The notes under the pieces were generated by a model. That model saw only the letters and a program-made list of their open reading frames with translations. It ran no database searches and was not told the DNA's origin. From Mariniflexile litorale (lineage in GTDB: Bacteria; Bacteroidota; Bacteroidia; Flavobacteriales; Flavobacteriaceae), in NCBI RefSeq assembly GCF_031128465.2, contig NZ_CP155618.1, forward strand, positions 1,745,501 to 1,809,500: a DNA stretch of 64,000 nucleotides. Reading direction: 5' to 3'. A program made the translations under genes and the position numbers. Of this stretch, positions 1 to 8,276 are shown piece after piece. The number at the start of each line of letters is the position of its first letter. Within the stretch, counting starts at the first letter, position 1.

Positions 1-314
1 TTACGAAATAGTTTAGCCTCAAATTTTGCAAAATCAAAAACCGTCATTTGTTCAGCTTCTTTATTTGCTCTAGTTTCAATAGCTTGAAGTTTTAAGCGTG
101 TTTCATTATTTGAGCCTCTTAAATTTTTGTTGTCTGGATTAGTCCAAATAGTATCAAATTGTTTTTCGGTCAAATCAATATCCAAGGCGTACCATTTTTC
201 AATCTGCGTTTGCTTTCCGTAAACTCTTAATTTAACTGGATATTTTTGAGTCTCTTTTTTTCGTCGAATATCTAAACGTATGGAAATTTTGTAACCCTTT
301 ATTTTTTCGCTCAT
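1..314 (-). CDS. Tyrosine-type site-specific integrase, N-terminal part (runs off left edge)
   Basis: The ATG lies at 312-314 and the frame stays open to the window edge (104 codons). The protein starts MSEKIKGYKISIRLDIRR and continues with KKETQKYPVKLRVYG and EKWYALDIDLTEKQFDTIW. This is the style of the N-terminal arm-binding domain of Bacteroidetes tyrosine recombinases. The catalytic R-H-R-Y domain would be outside the window, so the class rests on the N-terminus and on context. The gene reads away from a truncated tRNA-Ala 3' end 160 bp off, the usual place for the integrase of an integrative element or genomic island. The element body is therefore to the left. Arm-domain resemblance is from memory of the family; catalytic residues cannot be checked here. 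Confidence 0.75.
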   Translation of the reverse strand, partial: MSEKIKGYKISIRLDIRRKKETQKYPVKLRVYGKQTQIEKWYALDIDLTEKQFDTIWTNPDNKNLRGSNNETRLKLQAIETRANKEAEQMTVFDFAKFEAKLFR

Positions 315-340
315 TTGATTTAATTTCTGTAAATATAATC

Positions 341-361
341 ATTTGCAGAATATTTGCAGAA
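341..361. repeat. Two direct copies of ATTTGCAGAA, 11-bp period
   Basis: ATTTGCAGAA occurs at 341-350 and again at 352-361, between the integrase start and the tRNA remnant. The position would suit integrase or excisionase arm-type sites or an operator of the integrase promoter. That role is inferred from position only. Confidence 0.35.
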
Positions 362-476
362 AAAATATATTAATAAACATATAACAGCGATTAACAAACA
401 AATAGTATATTTGCTTTAAATACTTGGTTTTATTAATGTTTAGGTAAAAAAAAGGTAATTAACAAATAGCGTAATA

Positions 477-523
477 CTTGACTGGCAGTCAAGAGGTCGT
501 GGGTTCGAATCCCATCTTCTCCA
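477..523 (+). tRNA. 3' part of tRNA-Ala(GGC): probable attR of an integrated element
   Basis: The sequence folds as the 3' half of a tRNA. The anticodon stem is CTTGA (477-481) with TCAAG (489-493), the loop is CTGGCAG and the anticodon is GGC at 484-486. A short variable loop follows, then T arm GTGGG-TTCGAAT-CCCAT (499-515), acceptor strand CTTCTCC (516-522) and discriminator A523. U70 in the acceptor strand fits the alanine G3:U70 identity pair. No D arm or 5' acceptor strand precedes it, because upstream sequence is AT-rich and unrelated. It is therefore not a functional tRNA here, but the duplicated 3' end left when an element integrates into a tRNA gene. The intact copy should be at the other, left end of the element. 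Confidence 0.82.
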
Positions 524-528
524 CTTAA

Positions 529-565
529 AAACGCATCTGTTTATAATAGCAGATGCGTTTTTTTA
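529..565 (+). terminator. Rho-independent terminator behind the tRNA-Ala remnant
   Basis: The stem is AACGCATCTG (530-539) with CAGATGCGTT (550-559), followed by a T run. It is probably the native terminator of the original tRNA transcription unit, now separated from its promoter by the integrated element. Confidence 0.8.
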
Positions 566-717
566 TTTTACTTCCAGTGTATAATTAAATATGTTTTTCA
601 AAAAAGCTATAAAAAGCAGTTTTTGTTTTTAAAATAATAATCTATACGAAAATCTTACAAAAGCATTTTAATGTCTTATTTTTATTAACTTAGTAATACA
701 ACAATACATGCTTTGTT

Positions 718-3528
718 TTGAAACCTACTAAACTAATTTTTTCAATATTAATATTTTGTGTTTACTTCTATTTAGAATCTCAAGAAAGACCTCCTATAGA
801 AGCCTATAACCCTACAGACTACGGTGCTGAAAATCAAAATTGGGCCATATCACAATCTAAAGATAAATATATTTATGTTGCAAACAACAAGGGGCTTTTA
901 GAGTTTAATGGGGCTAAATGGAGCCTTTACACATCTTATAACCAAACAATTATTAGGTCAGTTAAGGTAATAGATAACTTTATTTACACTGGAAGTTATA
1001 GGGAGTTTGGTTATTGGGAACACAATATATATGGCGCTTTAAAATACACGGCTCTTTCAAAAAAATTAAACATTCTTTTTCTTGATGATGAAGAAATTTG
1101 GAACATTATTACAATTGATGACTGGATTTTGTTTCAATCATTAAACAGAATATACATATACAACAAACAAACACAAGCTTATTCAATTATTGAATCTAAC
1201 ACTACCATTTACAAAATCTTTAAGGTTAACGAAAGCATTTATTTTCAAAAAGTAAAAGATGGGGTTTATGAAATTGAAAATGGCAAATCTAAACTAGTTT
1301 CAAATAATTCAATTTTAAAGGAAAATCTTCTTGTAAACATATTTTATCATAATGATAGTGTTTTGTTTGAAACGGAAGATGCTGGCTTTTACCAGTTAAA
1401 AAACAAGGAGTTAAAAAAATGGGAGATTCCTGCAAACCAAGTGCTTTCAAAAATTAGAATTTACAGTAGCATCCAATTAAAAGACAACAGTTTTTTATTA
1501 GGCAGTGTTTCAAACGGCATTATTCATTTAACACCAGAAGGTCGTATTAATTATCAAATAGACCACACCAACGGGTTAAGAAATAATACAGTACTATCTG
1601 TTTTTGAAGACTTAGAAAACAATATTTGGTTGGGGTTAGAAAACGGTATAAACTGTATTAACATCAAATCACCATTCAGTATTTACAAAGATCAAAAAGG
1701 AAATATAGGTTCTGTAAATACTTCAATAAATTATAATGGTTACTTGTATTTAGGAACTAATCAAGGTTTGTTTTGTAAAGAAGAAGGAAGCAAAGAGTTT
1801 AAGCTTATAAATGGCACTCAAGGAGCTGTTTGGTGTTTAACAACTATTGATGACTTCCTTTTTTGTGGTCACAATTCGGGAACTTTTGTGGTAAATGGTA
1901 ATAAGGCAACATTGGTTTTAGATGTTTTAGGTACTTGGGAAATAAAAAAAATAGATAACAGAAATGATGTGCTTCTACAAGGCAATTACAATGGCTTAAA
2001 TATTATTGAAAAGGTAAATGGAACATGGAAACATAAAAATAAAATTAAGGGTTTTGATATTTCAAGTAGATATTTTGAAATGGTTAGTCCCACTGAAATT
2101 TTTGTTAACCATGAATACAAAGGTGTTTTTAAAGTAAAATTAGATGCTAATTTAACCAAGGCCACCAGTGTTACACAAGAATCTTCGGTACCCAAAGGAT
2201 CTAAATCAAGTCTTATTAAATACGAAAATGATATTTTATATAGCTACAGCGAAGGCGTTTTTAAGTATAATACAAAAGAACAAAAATTCATTAAAGACTC
2301 TATTTATAGTCAATTGTTCAGTAAAGAAAATTATGTTTCGGGAAAACTAGTTACAGACAAAAGGTCTAACAAATTATGGGGATTTTCTAAATACAATATA
2401 AGCTACATAGCACCCAGAAAATTAAGCGATATCCCAAAAGTTAAACAAATTTCATTACCTACTAATTTAAGAAATGATGTTTCTGGTTACGAAAATATAT
2501 CCTATTTTAAAGACAACCTATACCTATACGGAACATCGCAGGGTTATATTTTGATTGACTTAGATAAAATGGTCAATACAACTTTTAAAATAAATATTAA
2601 TTCAATTTCTACTAGTGTTTATAAGAATGGATATAGATTTAATTTAATCAATAGAAATGAAAAAGGAGATTACAAAAACAATGAAAACAATATTGAATTT
2701 GAATTTAGCATCCCCGAATACAAAAAATATATATTAGCAGAATATCAATTCAAATTGGATGGCATTTACAACAACTGGAGTAAATGGTCAACTAGTTCAA
2801 ATGCATTATTTGAAAACTTACCTCATGGCAGTTACACATTCCAAGTAAGAGGAAGATTAGGAAACCAGTTTTCTTCAAATACCGAAACATATTCGTTTAC
2901 AATTGGTAAGCCTTGGTATATATCTAATATAGCAATAGCGGCATATGTGCTTTTTGTTCTACTTTTTTCTTTACTAATGCACAACATTTATAAGCGCTAT
3001 TATAGAAAGCAGCGAGAACAGTTAGTTAAAAAAACACAACAAGAGTTAGAGCTAAAAGAACTTGAAAACAAACAACAGTTGATGCGTTTTAATAATGATA
3101 AATTAAGACAGGATATTGAAAATAAAAATAGAGAGTTAGGCATCTCAACCATGAGCTTAATTAAAAAGAACGAGTTTTTAAACAATATTAAAAAAGAATT
3201 ACAAAAAGCTCAAGATGAGAAAAATTTAAAGCAGGTTATAAAAATTATAGATAGAAATATAAACAATACAGACGATTGGCACGCTTTTGAAGAAGCTTTC
3301 AATAATGCCGATAAAGACTTCTTAAAAAAAATAAAATCAATTCATCCTGCATTAACATCTAACGACCTACGCTTGTGTGCCTATTTAAGACTTAATTTAT
3401 CATCCAAAGAAATAGCGCCGCTACTTAACATATCGGCAAGAAGTGTAGAAGTTAAACGCTATAGATTGCGTAAAAAAATGAATTTAGAGCACGATGATAG
3501 CTTGACAGATTACATTTTAAAAATATAA
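718..3528 (+). CDS. Membrane sensor-regulator: beta-propeller, Y_Y_Y domain, TM, coiled coil, LuxR-type HTH
   Basis: This is a likely regulator of the downstream glucan locus. After a signal or anchor segment (about 1-20), residues about 30-640 are two-component-regulator-propeller blades (for example NNTVLSVFEDLENNIWLG). A Y_Y_Y domain follows (about 665-735, ILAEYQFKLDGIYNNWSKW). One TM helix lies at about 739-760, then a charged coiled coil, then a C-terminal LuxR-like helix-turn-helix (NLSSKEIAPLLNISARSVEV). No histidine kinase or receiver domain is present, unlike hybrid two-component systems with the same sensor. The start is TTG at 718: the in-frame stop at 694 leaves no ATG, and the nearby ATG at 708 is out of frame and hits a stop after seven codons. 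It is co-oriented with susC and 222 bp upstream. The sugar sensed is inferred. Confidence 0.88.
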   Translation: MKPTKLIFSILIFCVYFYLESQERPPIEAYNPTDYGAENQNWAISQSKDKYIYVANNKGLLEFNGAKWSLYTSYNQTIIRSVKVIDNFIYTGSYREFGYWEHNIYGALKYTALSKKLNILFLDDEEIWNIITIDDWILFQSLNRIYIYNKQTQAYSIIESNTTIYKIFKVNESIYFQKVKDGVYEIENGKSKLVSNNSILKENLLVNIFYHNDSVLFETEDAGFYQLKNKELKKWEIPANQVLSKIRIYSSIQLKDNSFLLGSVSNGIIHLTPEGRINYQIDHTNGLRNNTVLSVFEDLENNIWLGLENGINCINIKSPFSIYKDQKGNIGSVNTSINYNGYLYLGTNQGLFCKEEGSKEFKLINGTQGAVWCLTTIDDFLFCGHNSGTFVVNGNKATLVLDVLGTWEIKKIDNRNDVLLQGNYNGLNIIEKVNGTWKHKNKIKGFDISSRYFEMVSPTEIFVNHEYKGVFKVKLDANLTKATSVTQESSVPKGSKSSLIKYENDILYSYSEGVFKYNTKEQKFIKDSIYSQLFSKENYVSGKLVTDKRSNKLWGFSKYNISYIAPRKLSDIPKVKQISLPTNLRNDVSGYENISYFKDNLYLYGTSQGYILIDLDKMVNTTFKININSISTSVYKNGYRFNLINRNEKGDYKNNENNIEFEFSIPEYKKYILAEYQFKLDGIYNNWSKWSTSSNALFENLPHGSYTFQVRGRLGNQFSSNTETYSFTIGKPWYISNIAIAAYVLFVLLFSLLMHNIYKRYYRKQREQLVKKTQQELELKELENKQQLMRFNNDKLRQDIENKNRELGISTMSLIKKNEFLNNIKKELQKAQDEKNLKQVIKIIDRNINNTDDWHAFEEAFNNADKDFLKKIKSIHPALTSNDLRLCAYLRLNLSSKEIAPLLNISARSVEVKRYRLRKKMNLEHDDSLTDYILKI

Positions 3529-3750
3529 CTACACAACAAACGTGTTTTTTACCTATACAACACCACAACATTTCTGCTTTTTAGGCTTGTAAAAACTAAA
3601 CTCTTCAAATTACGTTTTTATCAATAACAAACTTATTTATTAGCATTTTAATAAAAAAGAACCCTTTTTTATAAAGTGTATGTTTTTTGTTGTGGTTTAA
3701 AATTACAATACATCAATTGTTAAAATTAAATTTATAGAAACTAAAACTAA

Positions 3751-6700
3751 ATGTATATGAGACATTATCTCTTTAAAATTTTTGCTTTTCTTTTCATTGC
3801 ATATTCAAGTGCGCAAAATGTAAATGTAAGCGGAACAACACTAGACCACAGCGGTATACCTATACCAGGAGTTAATATCATTGTAAAAAACACAATTAAA
3901 GGAACAACTACCGATTTTGATGGTAATTTTACAATAGCTGATGTAAAATTAGGCTCCATTCTAACTATTAGTTATATAGGGTATGTTACCCAAGAAGTTA
4001 AAGTTAGCAGCACTACCAATTTAACAATAACACTTCAGGAAGATATAGCAAAGCTAGATGAAGTTGTTGTAATTGGTTATGGTACACAAACTAAAAAGGA
4101 AATAACGGGAGCTGTTAGTGTGCTTTCTAGTGAAATTATTGAAGCTTTAAAACCAACACGTATTGAACAAGCCTTACAGGGACAAGTTGCGGGTGTTAAC
4201 ATTACGTCACAATCTGGTACACCGGGTGGTGGATCTACAATTAGTATTAGAGGGGTGTCTACCAATGGTGATAATAAACCGTTAATTTTAGTAGACGGGA
4301 ATGTTATTGAAGATTTAAGCGTTATAAACCCAAATGATATTGAAAGCATAAACATTCTTAAAGATGCTACAGCTGGTATTTATGGTGTTAGAGCCGCAAA
4401 TGGTGTTATACTTATAAAAACCAAAACGGGTCGTAAAGAAATGCCTTTAACCATTGAGTACAATGTTTATGGCGGTTTTCAAGAAACTACTCGAAAAATA
4501 CCGGTTTTAAATGCTACAGAATATGCTTTAATTGTTAATGAAGCCTATGCCGCTGGGGGTAATGTACCTCCTTATTCTAGCATATTGGGTTTAGGTATTG
4601 GTACAGATTGGCAAGATCTGGTTTTTGAAAGTGCGCCTATTACAAATCACAACATCTTGTTTAAAGGTGGTGGCAAAAATGCAACGTATTCATATAGTAG
4701 CTCTTTTTTAACACAAGACGGTATTGTGGGTGGAAACAAATCTAATTTCACACGTTTCACTAATAATGCGAGTTATAATTTAGATTTTTTAGAAAATTTC
4801 AAATTCACTTCTGGTCTTACTTTAATGAGAACCAACAAAAAAAATCTTCCAGAAAACTCAAATTCGTCGGTGCTTTTTAATGCCATTAATATGGCACCAA
4901 CATTTTCTGTATATAATCAGGAAGGTGAATATACGTTGGCAGAAGGATTAGGTGGAGAAGTTATTAACCCTTTAGCTCAAATAGACGACACGTATGACAG
5001 AGGCAAGATTCTGAAATTAAGTGGAAATGCGGGACTATCATATAATTTTCTAGATCATTTTACTGCACAATCAAACATTCAGTTTAATTATTCTGAAGTG
5101 TCATCAAAAGTTTTTAATCCAATAGCTTATTTTGGAAGTGGAAAGAATAGTAACGTTGATAGAAGTAGTGTTTATGAAAGTTTAAATTACTTCAGAGATT
5201 ATACATTTGATGCCTTTATTAAATATGAAAACAAAATTAATGACATCCATAATGTCAATGTACTTTTAGGTACATCGGTATTTAAAACAACAGGTGAATT
5301 TACAGGGGCTACAGGATTTGATATTATAGGAAATAGTGTTGTAAATGCTAATTTAGATCAAGCTACAGATATTGAAAACATTAACAGATTTACTGGCAGA
5401 AATGCTACTTTCGATTCTAGGTTACTATCCTATTTTGGAAGGATACAATATGATTACAATGGTAAATATTTACTATCGGCTGTATTAAGACGAGACGGTT
5501 CTACAAAATTTGGACCTGAAAACAGATTTGGTTTTTTCCCTTCAGGATCTATTGGTTGGGTAGCTTCAGACGAAGAATTCCTTAAAAACAGCAACGTCTT
5601 CAATTTATTAAAAGTAAGAGCCTCTTATGGAATTTTGGGTAACGACAGAATAGGTGATTATAGATATATTTCATTATTAAATGGTGAAGGAACTTATATT
5701 TTTGATAATCAAGAGTTTATTGGTACTGCTGCAGGTGGTATTGCCAATCCTGAAATTAGATGGGAAAAACAAAAAACCTTCGATGTTGGTGTAGATATGC
5801 GTTTTTTTAATAATAAAATGGATGTTACTACCGATTATTTTAAGAAAAGAACGGAAGATTTATTGGTAATTCCAGAAGTTTCAGGATTGTTAGGTACAGG
5901 CGGTGCACCCGTTGTAAATGGAGGTACTGTTGAAAACGAAGGACTTGAATTTGCTATTGGCTATTCAGATCGATTTAACGATAATTTTAAATTCAGCATC
6001 AAATACAATGTCACTTACATTAAAAATGAAGTTTTATATGTAAACACCGATACTGGCTTTCTTGAAGGCGGAGGTTTTGGCATTGGTCAACCTGCACCTT
6101 CTAGAATGGAAGCAGGATTTCCAATAGGATATTTTTATGGTTATGAAACTGCTGGAATTTTTCAAAACCAAGCAGAAATTAACGCATCGGCTGTTGGAGA
6201 CATTACTCCAGAACCTGGAGACATTAAATATGTAGACCAAAATAATGACGGAGCGATTACACTCGATGACAAAACCAATATAGGCAATCCATTACCAGAT
6301 GCCACAATGGGTCTTAATATCTCTTTAGATTATAAGAACTTCGATTTTGCAGCATACGCTTTTGCATCAGTTGGAAATGAAATTGCACGTAATTACGAGC
6401 GTGGTCAACAGCTTACAAATAGAACAAATTCTTATTTAGCACGCTGGACTGGAGAAGGCACAAGTAACTCTTTCCCTAGAGTTTCTAACGGAGCTACTCC
6501 AAATAATTTGTTTTCAGATTTTTATGTTGAAGATGGTTCGTTTGTTCGATTACAAAATGTACAATTAGGCTATACATTTTCAGATAAGGCGTTTGAAAAC
6601 TCTAGAATAAGCAAACTACGACTTTATGTTTCAGCAAGTAACTTATTCACACTTACAAAATACAAAGGTTACGATCCAACAACATCAAGCGGATCGCCTA

Positions 6701-6774
6701 TTGGAGGTGGTATAGACCAAGGGTTTTATCCTAGCGCTAAAACATTTTTATTAGGTATTAACTTAAAATTATAA
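3751..6774 (+). CDS. SusC/RagA-type TonB-dependent outer-membrane glycan importer
   Basis: This 1007-residue protein is the outer-membrane pore of the glucan locus and works with the SusD lipoprotein that follows. A signal peptide (about 1-22, ending SSAQ) leads to a carboxypeptidase-regulatory-like domain (GTTLDHSGIPIPGVNIIV; GTTTDFDGNFTI). A TonB-box-like segment with the SusC hallmark DEVVVIGYGTQ comes next (about 103-113), then a plug (EQALQGQVAGVNI; ISIRGVSTNGDNKPLILVDG) and a long barrel ending in an aromatic-rich C-terminus. Length and order are typical. An alternative ATG two codons downstream is equally possible. The SusD gene starts 9 bp after its stop, so the two are co-transcribed. 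Confidence 0.96.
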   Translation: MYMRHYLFKIFAFLFIAYSSAQNVNVSGTTLDHSGIPIPGVNIIVKNTIKGTTTDFDGNFTIADVKLGSILTISYIGYVTQEVKVSSTTNLTITLQEDIAKLDEVVVIGYGTQTKKEITGAVSVLSSEIIEALKPTRIEQALQGQVAGVNITSQSGTPGGGSTISIRGVSTNGDNKPLILVDGNVIEDLSVINPNDIESINILKDATAGIYGVRAANGVILIKTKTGRKEMPLTIEYNVYGGFQETTRKIPVLNATEYALIVNEAYAAGGNVPPYSSILGLGIGTDWQDLVFESAPITNHNILFKGGGKNATYSYSSSFLTQDGIVGGNKSNFTRFTNNASYNLDFLENFKFTSGLTLMRTNKKNLPENSNSSVLFNAINMAPTFSVYNQEGEYTLAEGLGGEVINPLAQIDDTYDRGKILKLSGNAGLSYNFLDHFTAQSNIQFNYSEVSSKVFNPIAYFGSGKNSNVDRSSVYESLNYFRDYTFDAFIKYENKINDIHNVNVLLGTSVFKTTGEFTGATGFDIIGNSVVNANLDQATDIENINRFTGRNATFDSRLLSYFGRIQYDYNGKYLLSAVLRRDGSTKFGPENRFGFFPSGSIGWVASDEEFLKNSNVFNLLKVRASYGILGNDRIGDYRYISLLNGEGTYIFDNQEFIGTAAGGIANPEIRWEKQKTFDVGVDMRFFNNKMDVTTDYFKKRTEDLLVIPEVSGLLGTGGAPVVNGGTVENEGLEFAIGYSDRFNDNFKFSIKYNVTYIKNEVLYVNTDTGFLEGGGFGIGQPAPSRMEAGFPIGYFYGYETAGIFQNQAEINASAVGDITPEPGDIKYVDQNNDGAITLDDKTNIGNPLPDATMGLNISLDYKNFDFAAYAFASVGNEIARNYERGQQLTNRTNSYLARWTGEGTSNSFPRVSNGATPNNLFSDFYVEDGSFVRLQNVQLGYTFSDKAFENSRISKLRLYVSASNLFTLTKYKGYDPTTSSGSPIGGGIDQGFYPSAKTFLLGINLKL

Positions 6775-6783
6775 TTAAGTATT

Positions 6784-8265
6784 ATGAAAAATTTAAAAAC
6801 TATAAAGATTCTTGTTTCATTCGCTTTTATAGCAATGTTTTCATGTGCTGACGATTTTATTGATGTGGCTTCACAAGACGAGAATTCAGAAGATTTCTTT
6901 AATTCGGAAGCAGATTATCAAAACGCATTAATTGCTGCATACGATTATTTACAAGCAACGGCACAACAATTTCAAGTTGCCGAAATAGCATCAGACAATA
7001 CACTTGCGGGAGGTGAAAGTGCTACGGACTCACCCGGTATACAAGAAATTGATGATATGATTCACACACCAGTAAATGCCCAACTTAGAAATATTTGGAC
7101 ATGGATGTACACGGGGGTTAATCGTACCAACTACATCATGGAGTTTCAAAATAAAACCGACTTTGTTAACAAAACAAGTGTTTTAGCTCAAACCAGATTT
7201 TTAAGAGCTTTCTATTACTTTGAATTGGTGAAATGGTTTGGAGATGTGCCTTTAGTGGTAGACAAGCGTATTCAATTTGGTGATCAATTTGGAATTGAAA
7301 GAACCCCTAAAGCGCAAGTATATGCTCAAATAGAACAAGATTTAATTTTTGCGGTAGACAATTTGCCTTACACACAAAGCCAAACAGGAAGAATTACAAA
7401 AGGTGCAGCCGAAGCATTGTTAGGCAAGGCATATTTGTATCAAGAAAAATTTACGGAAGCAGCTACTGTTCTTGAAAACTTAATAGACAAAGGTCCTTAT
7501 GATTTATTGCCTTCAAACATTGCTCCATTAATGTGGGAGAACGAATATGAAAATAGTATAGAATCTGTTTTCGAAATTCAATATTCTGATGTTGACGGTG
7601 GTTCATACGATTGTTTTCAATGTTTAGAAGGTAATTATGCTGTTGGTTTTAATGGTGTAAGAGGCTATGTAGGTCCGGTTTTCGATTTCGGATATAGTTT
7701 TAATGTACCAACTCAAGATGTTGTAGATGCTTTTGAGCCTGGAGATATTAGATTAGACTATTCTATTTTAGATATTAAAAAATGGATTGAAGAAAACCCA
7801 ACAGCCAGTTATAATGAAGATGCTGGATATGAGCAAACAGGCTATTTTAATAGAAAGTACATAGCACGATTGGGAGATGCCAACCGTCCCGATGCAGCAC
7901 TTACAAATCCTAACAACTTTCGTGCAATACGTTTTGCAGATGTATTGTTAATGGCAGCCGAGGCACTAAACAGAGGTTCTATTAGCGATGCTAGAGCTCA
8001 AATCTATTTAAACAGAGTTCGAAATAGAGCCATGTTAGGCAATGTTACAACTACAGGAACCAACTTAACAAACGATATTTACAAAGAACGTCGTGTTGAA
8101 TTAGTGGGTGAAGGACACCGTTTTTTCGATTTGGTTAGAACAGGAAGAGCTGCTCAAGCTATCCCTGGTTTTCAAACAGGAAAACATGAGCTTTTTCCAA
8201 TTCCTATCCAAGAAATAGAATTATCTGGTAACGTTTGGGTACAAAACCCAGGATATCAAAACTAA
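6784..8265 (+). CDS. SusD/RagB-type surface glycan-binding lipoprotein
   Basis: This 493-residue protein is the lid partner of SusC and captures oligosaccharides at the cell surface. The signal peptide ends in FIAMFSC, with lipid-acceptor Cys21. Typical SusD features are visible: the N-terminal NSEADYQNALIAAYDYL helix, a TPR-like region (ARFLRAFYYFELVKWFGDVPLV), and the C-terminal IRFADVLLMAAEALNRG and ERRVELVGEGHRFFDLVRTG motifs. The last is a SusD/RagB signature. It is flanked 9 bp upstream by susC and 11 bp downstream by the next lipoprotein gene, so it sits inside one operon. Confidence 0.96.
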   Translation: MKNLKTIKILVSFAFIAMFSCADDFIDVASQDENSEDFFNSEADYQNALIAAYDYLQATAQQFQVAEIASDNTLAGGESATDSPGIQEIDDMIHTPVNAQLRNIWTWMYTGVNRTNYIMEFQNKTDFVNKTSVLAQTRFLRAFYYFELVKWFGDVPLVVDKRIQFGDQFGIERTPKAQVYAQIEQDLIFAVDNLPYTQSQTGRITKGAAEALLGKAYLYQEKFTEAATVLENLIDKGPYDLLPSNIAPLMWENEYENSIESVFEIQYSDVDGGSYDCFQCLEGNYAVGFNGVRGYVGPVFDFGYSFNVPTQDVVDAFEPGDIRLDYSILDIKKWIEENPTASYNEDAGYEQTGYFNRKYIARLGDANRPDAALTNPNNFRAIRFADVLLMAAEALNRGSISDARAQIYLNRVRNRAMLGNVTTTGTNLTNDIYKERRVELVGEGHRFFDLVRTGRAAQAIPGFQTGKHELFPIPIQEIELSGNVWVQNPGYQN

Positions 8266-8276
8266 AAAAATAAGAT

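Noticed and set aside
477-523. A complete functional tRNA gene
   Set aside because: The upstream sequence lacks a 5' acceptor strand (expected GGGGAAG-type) and a D arm. Only the 3' portion is present.
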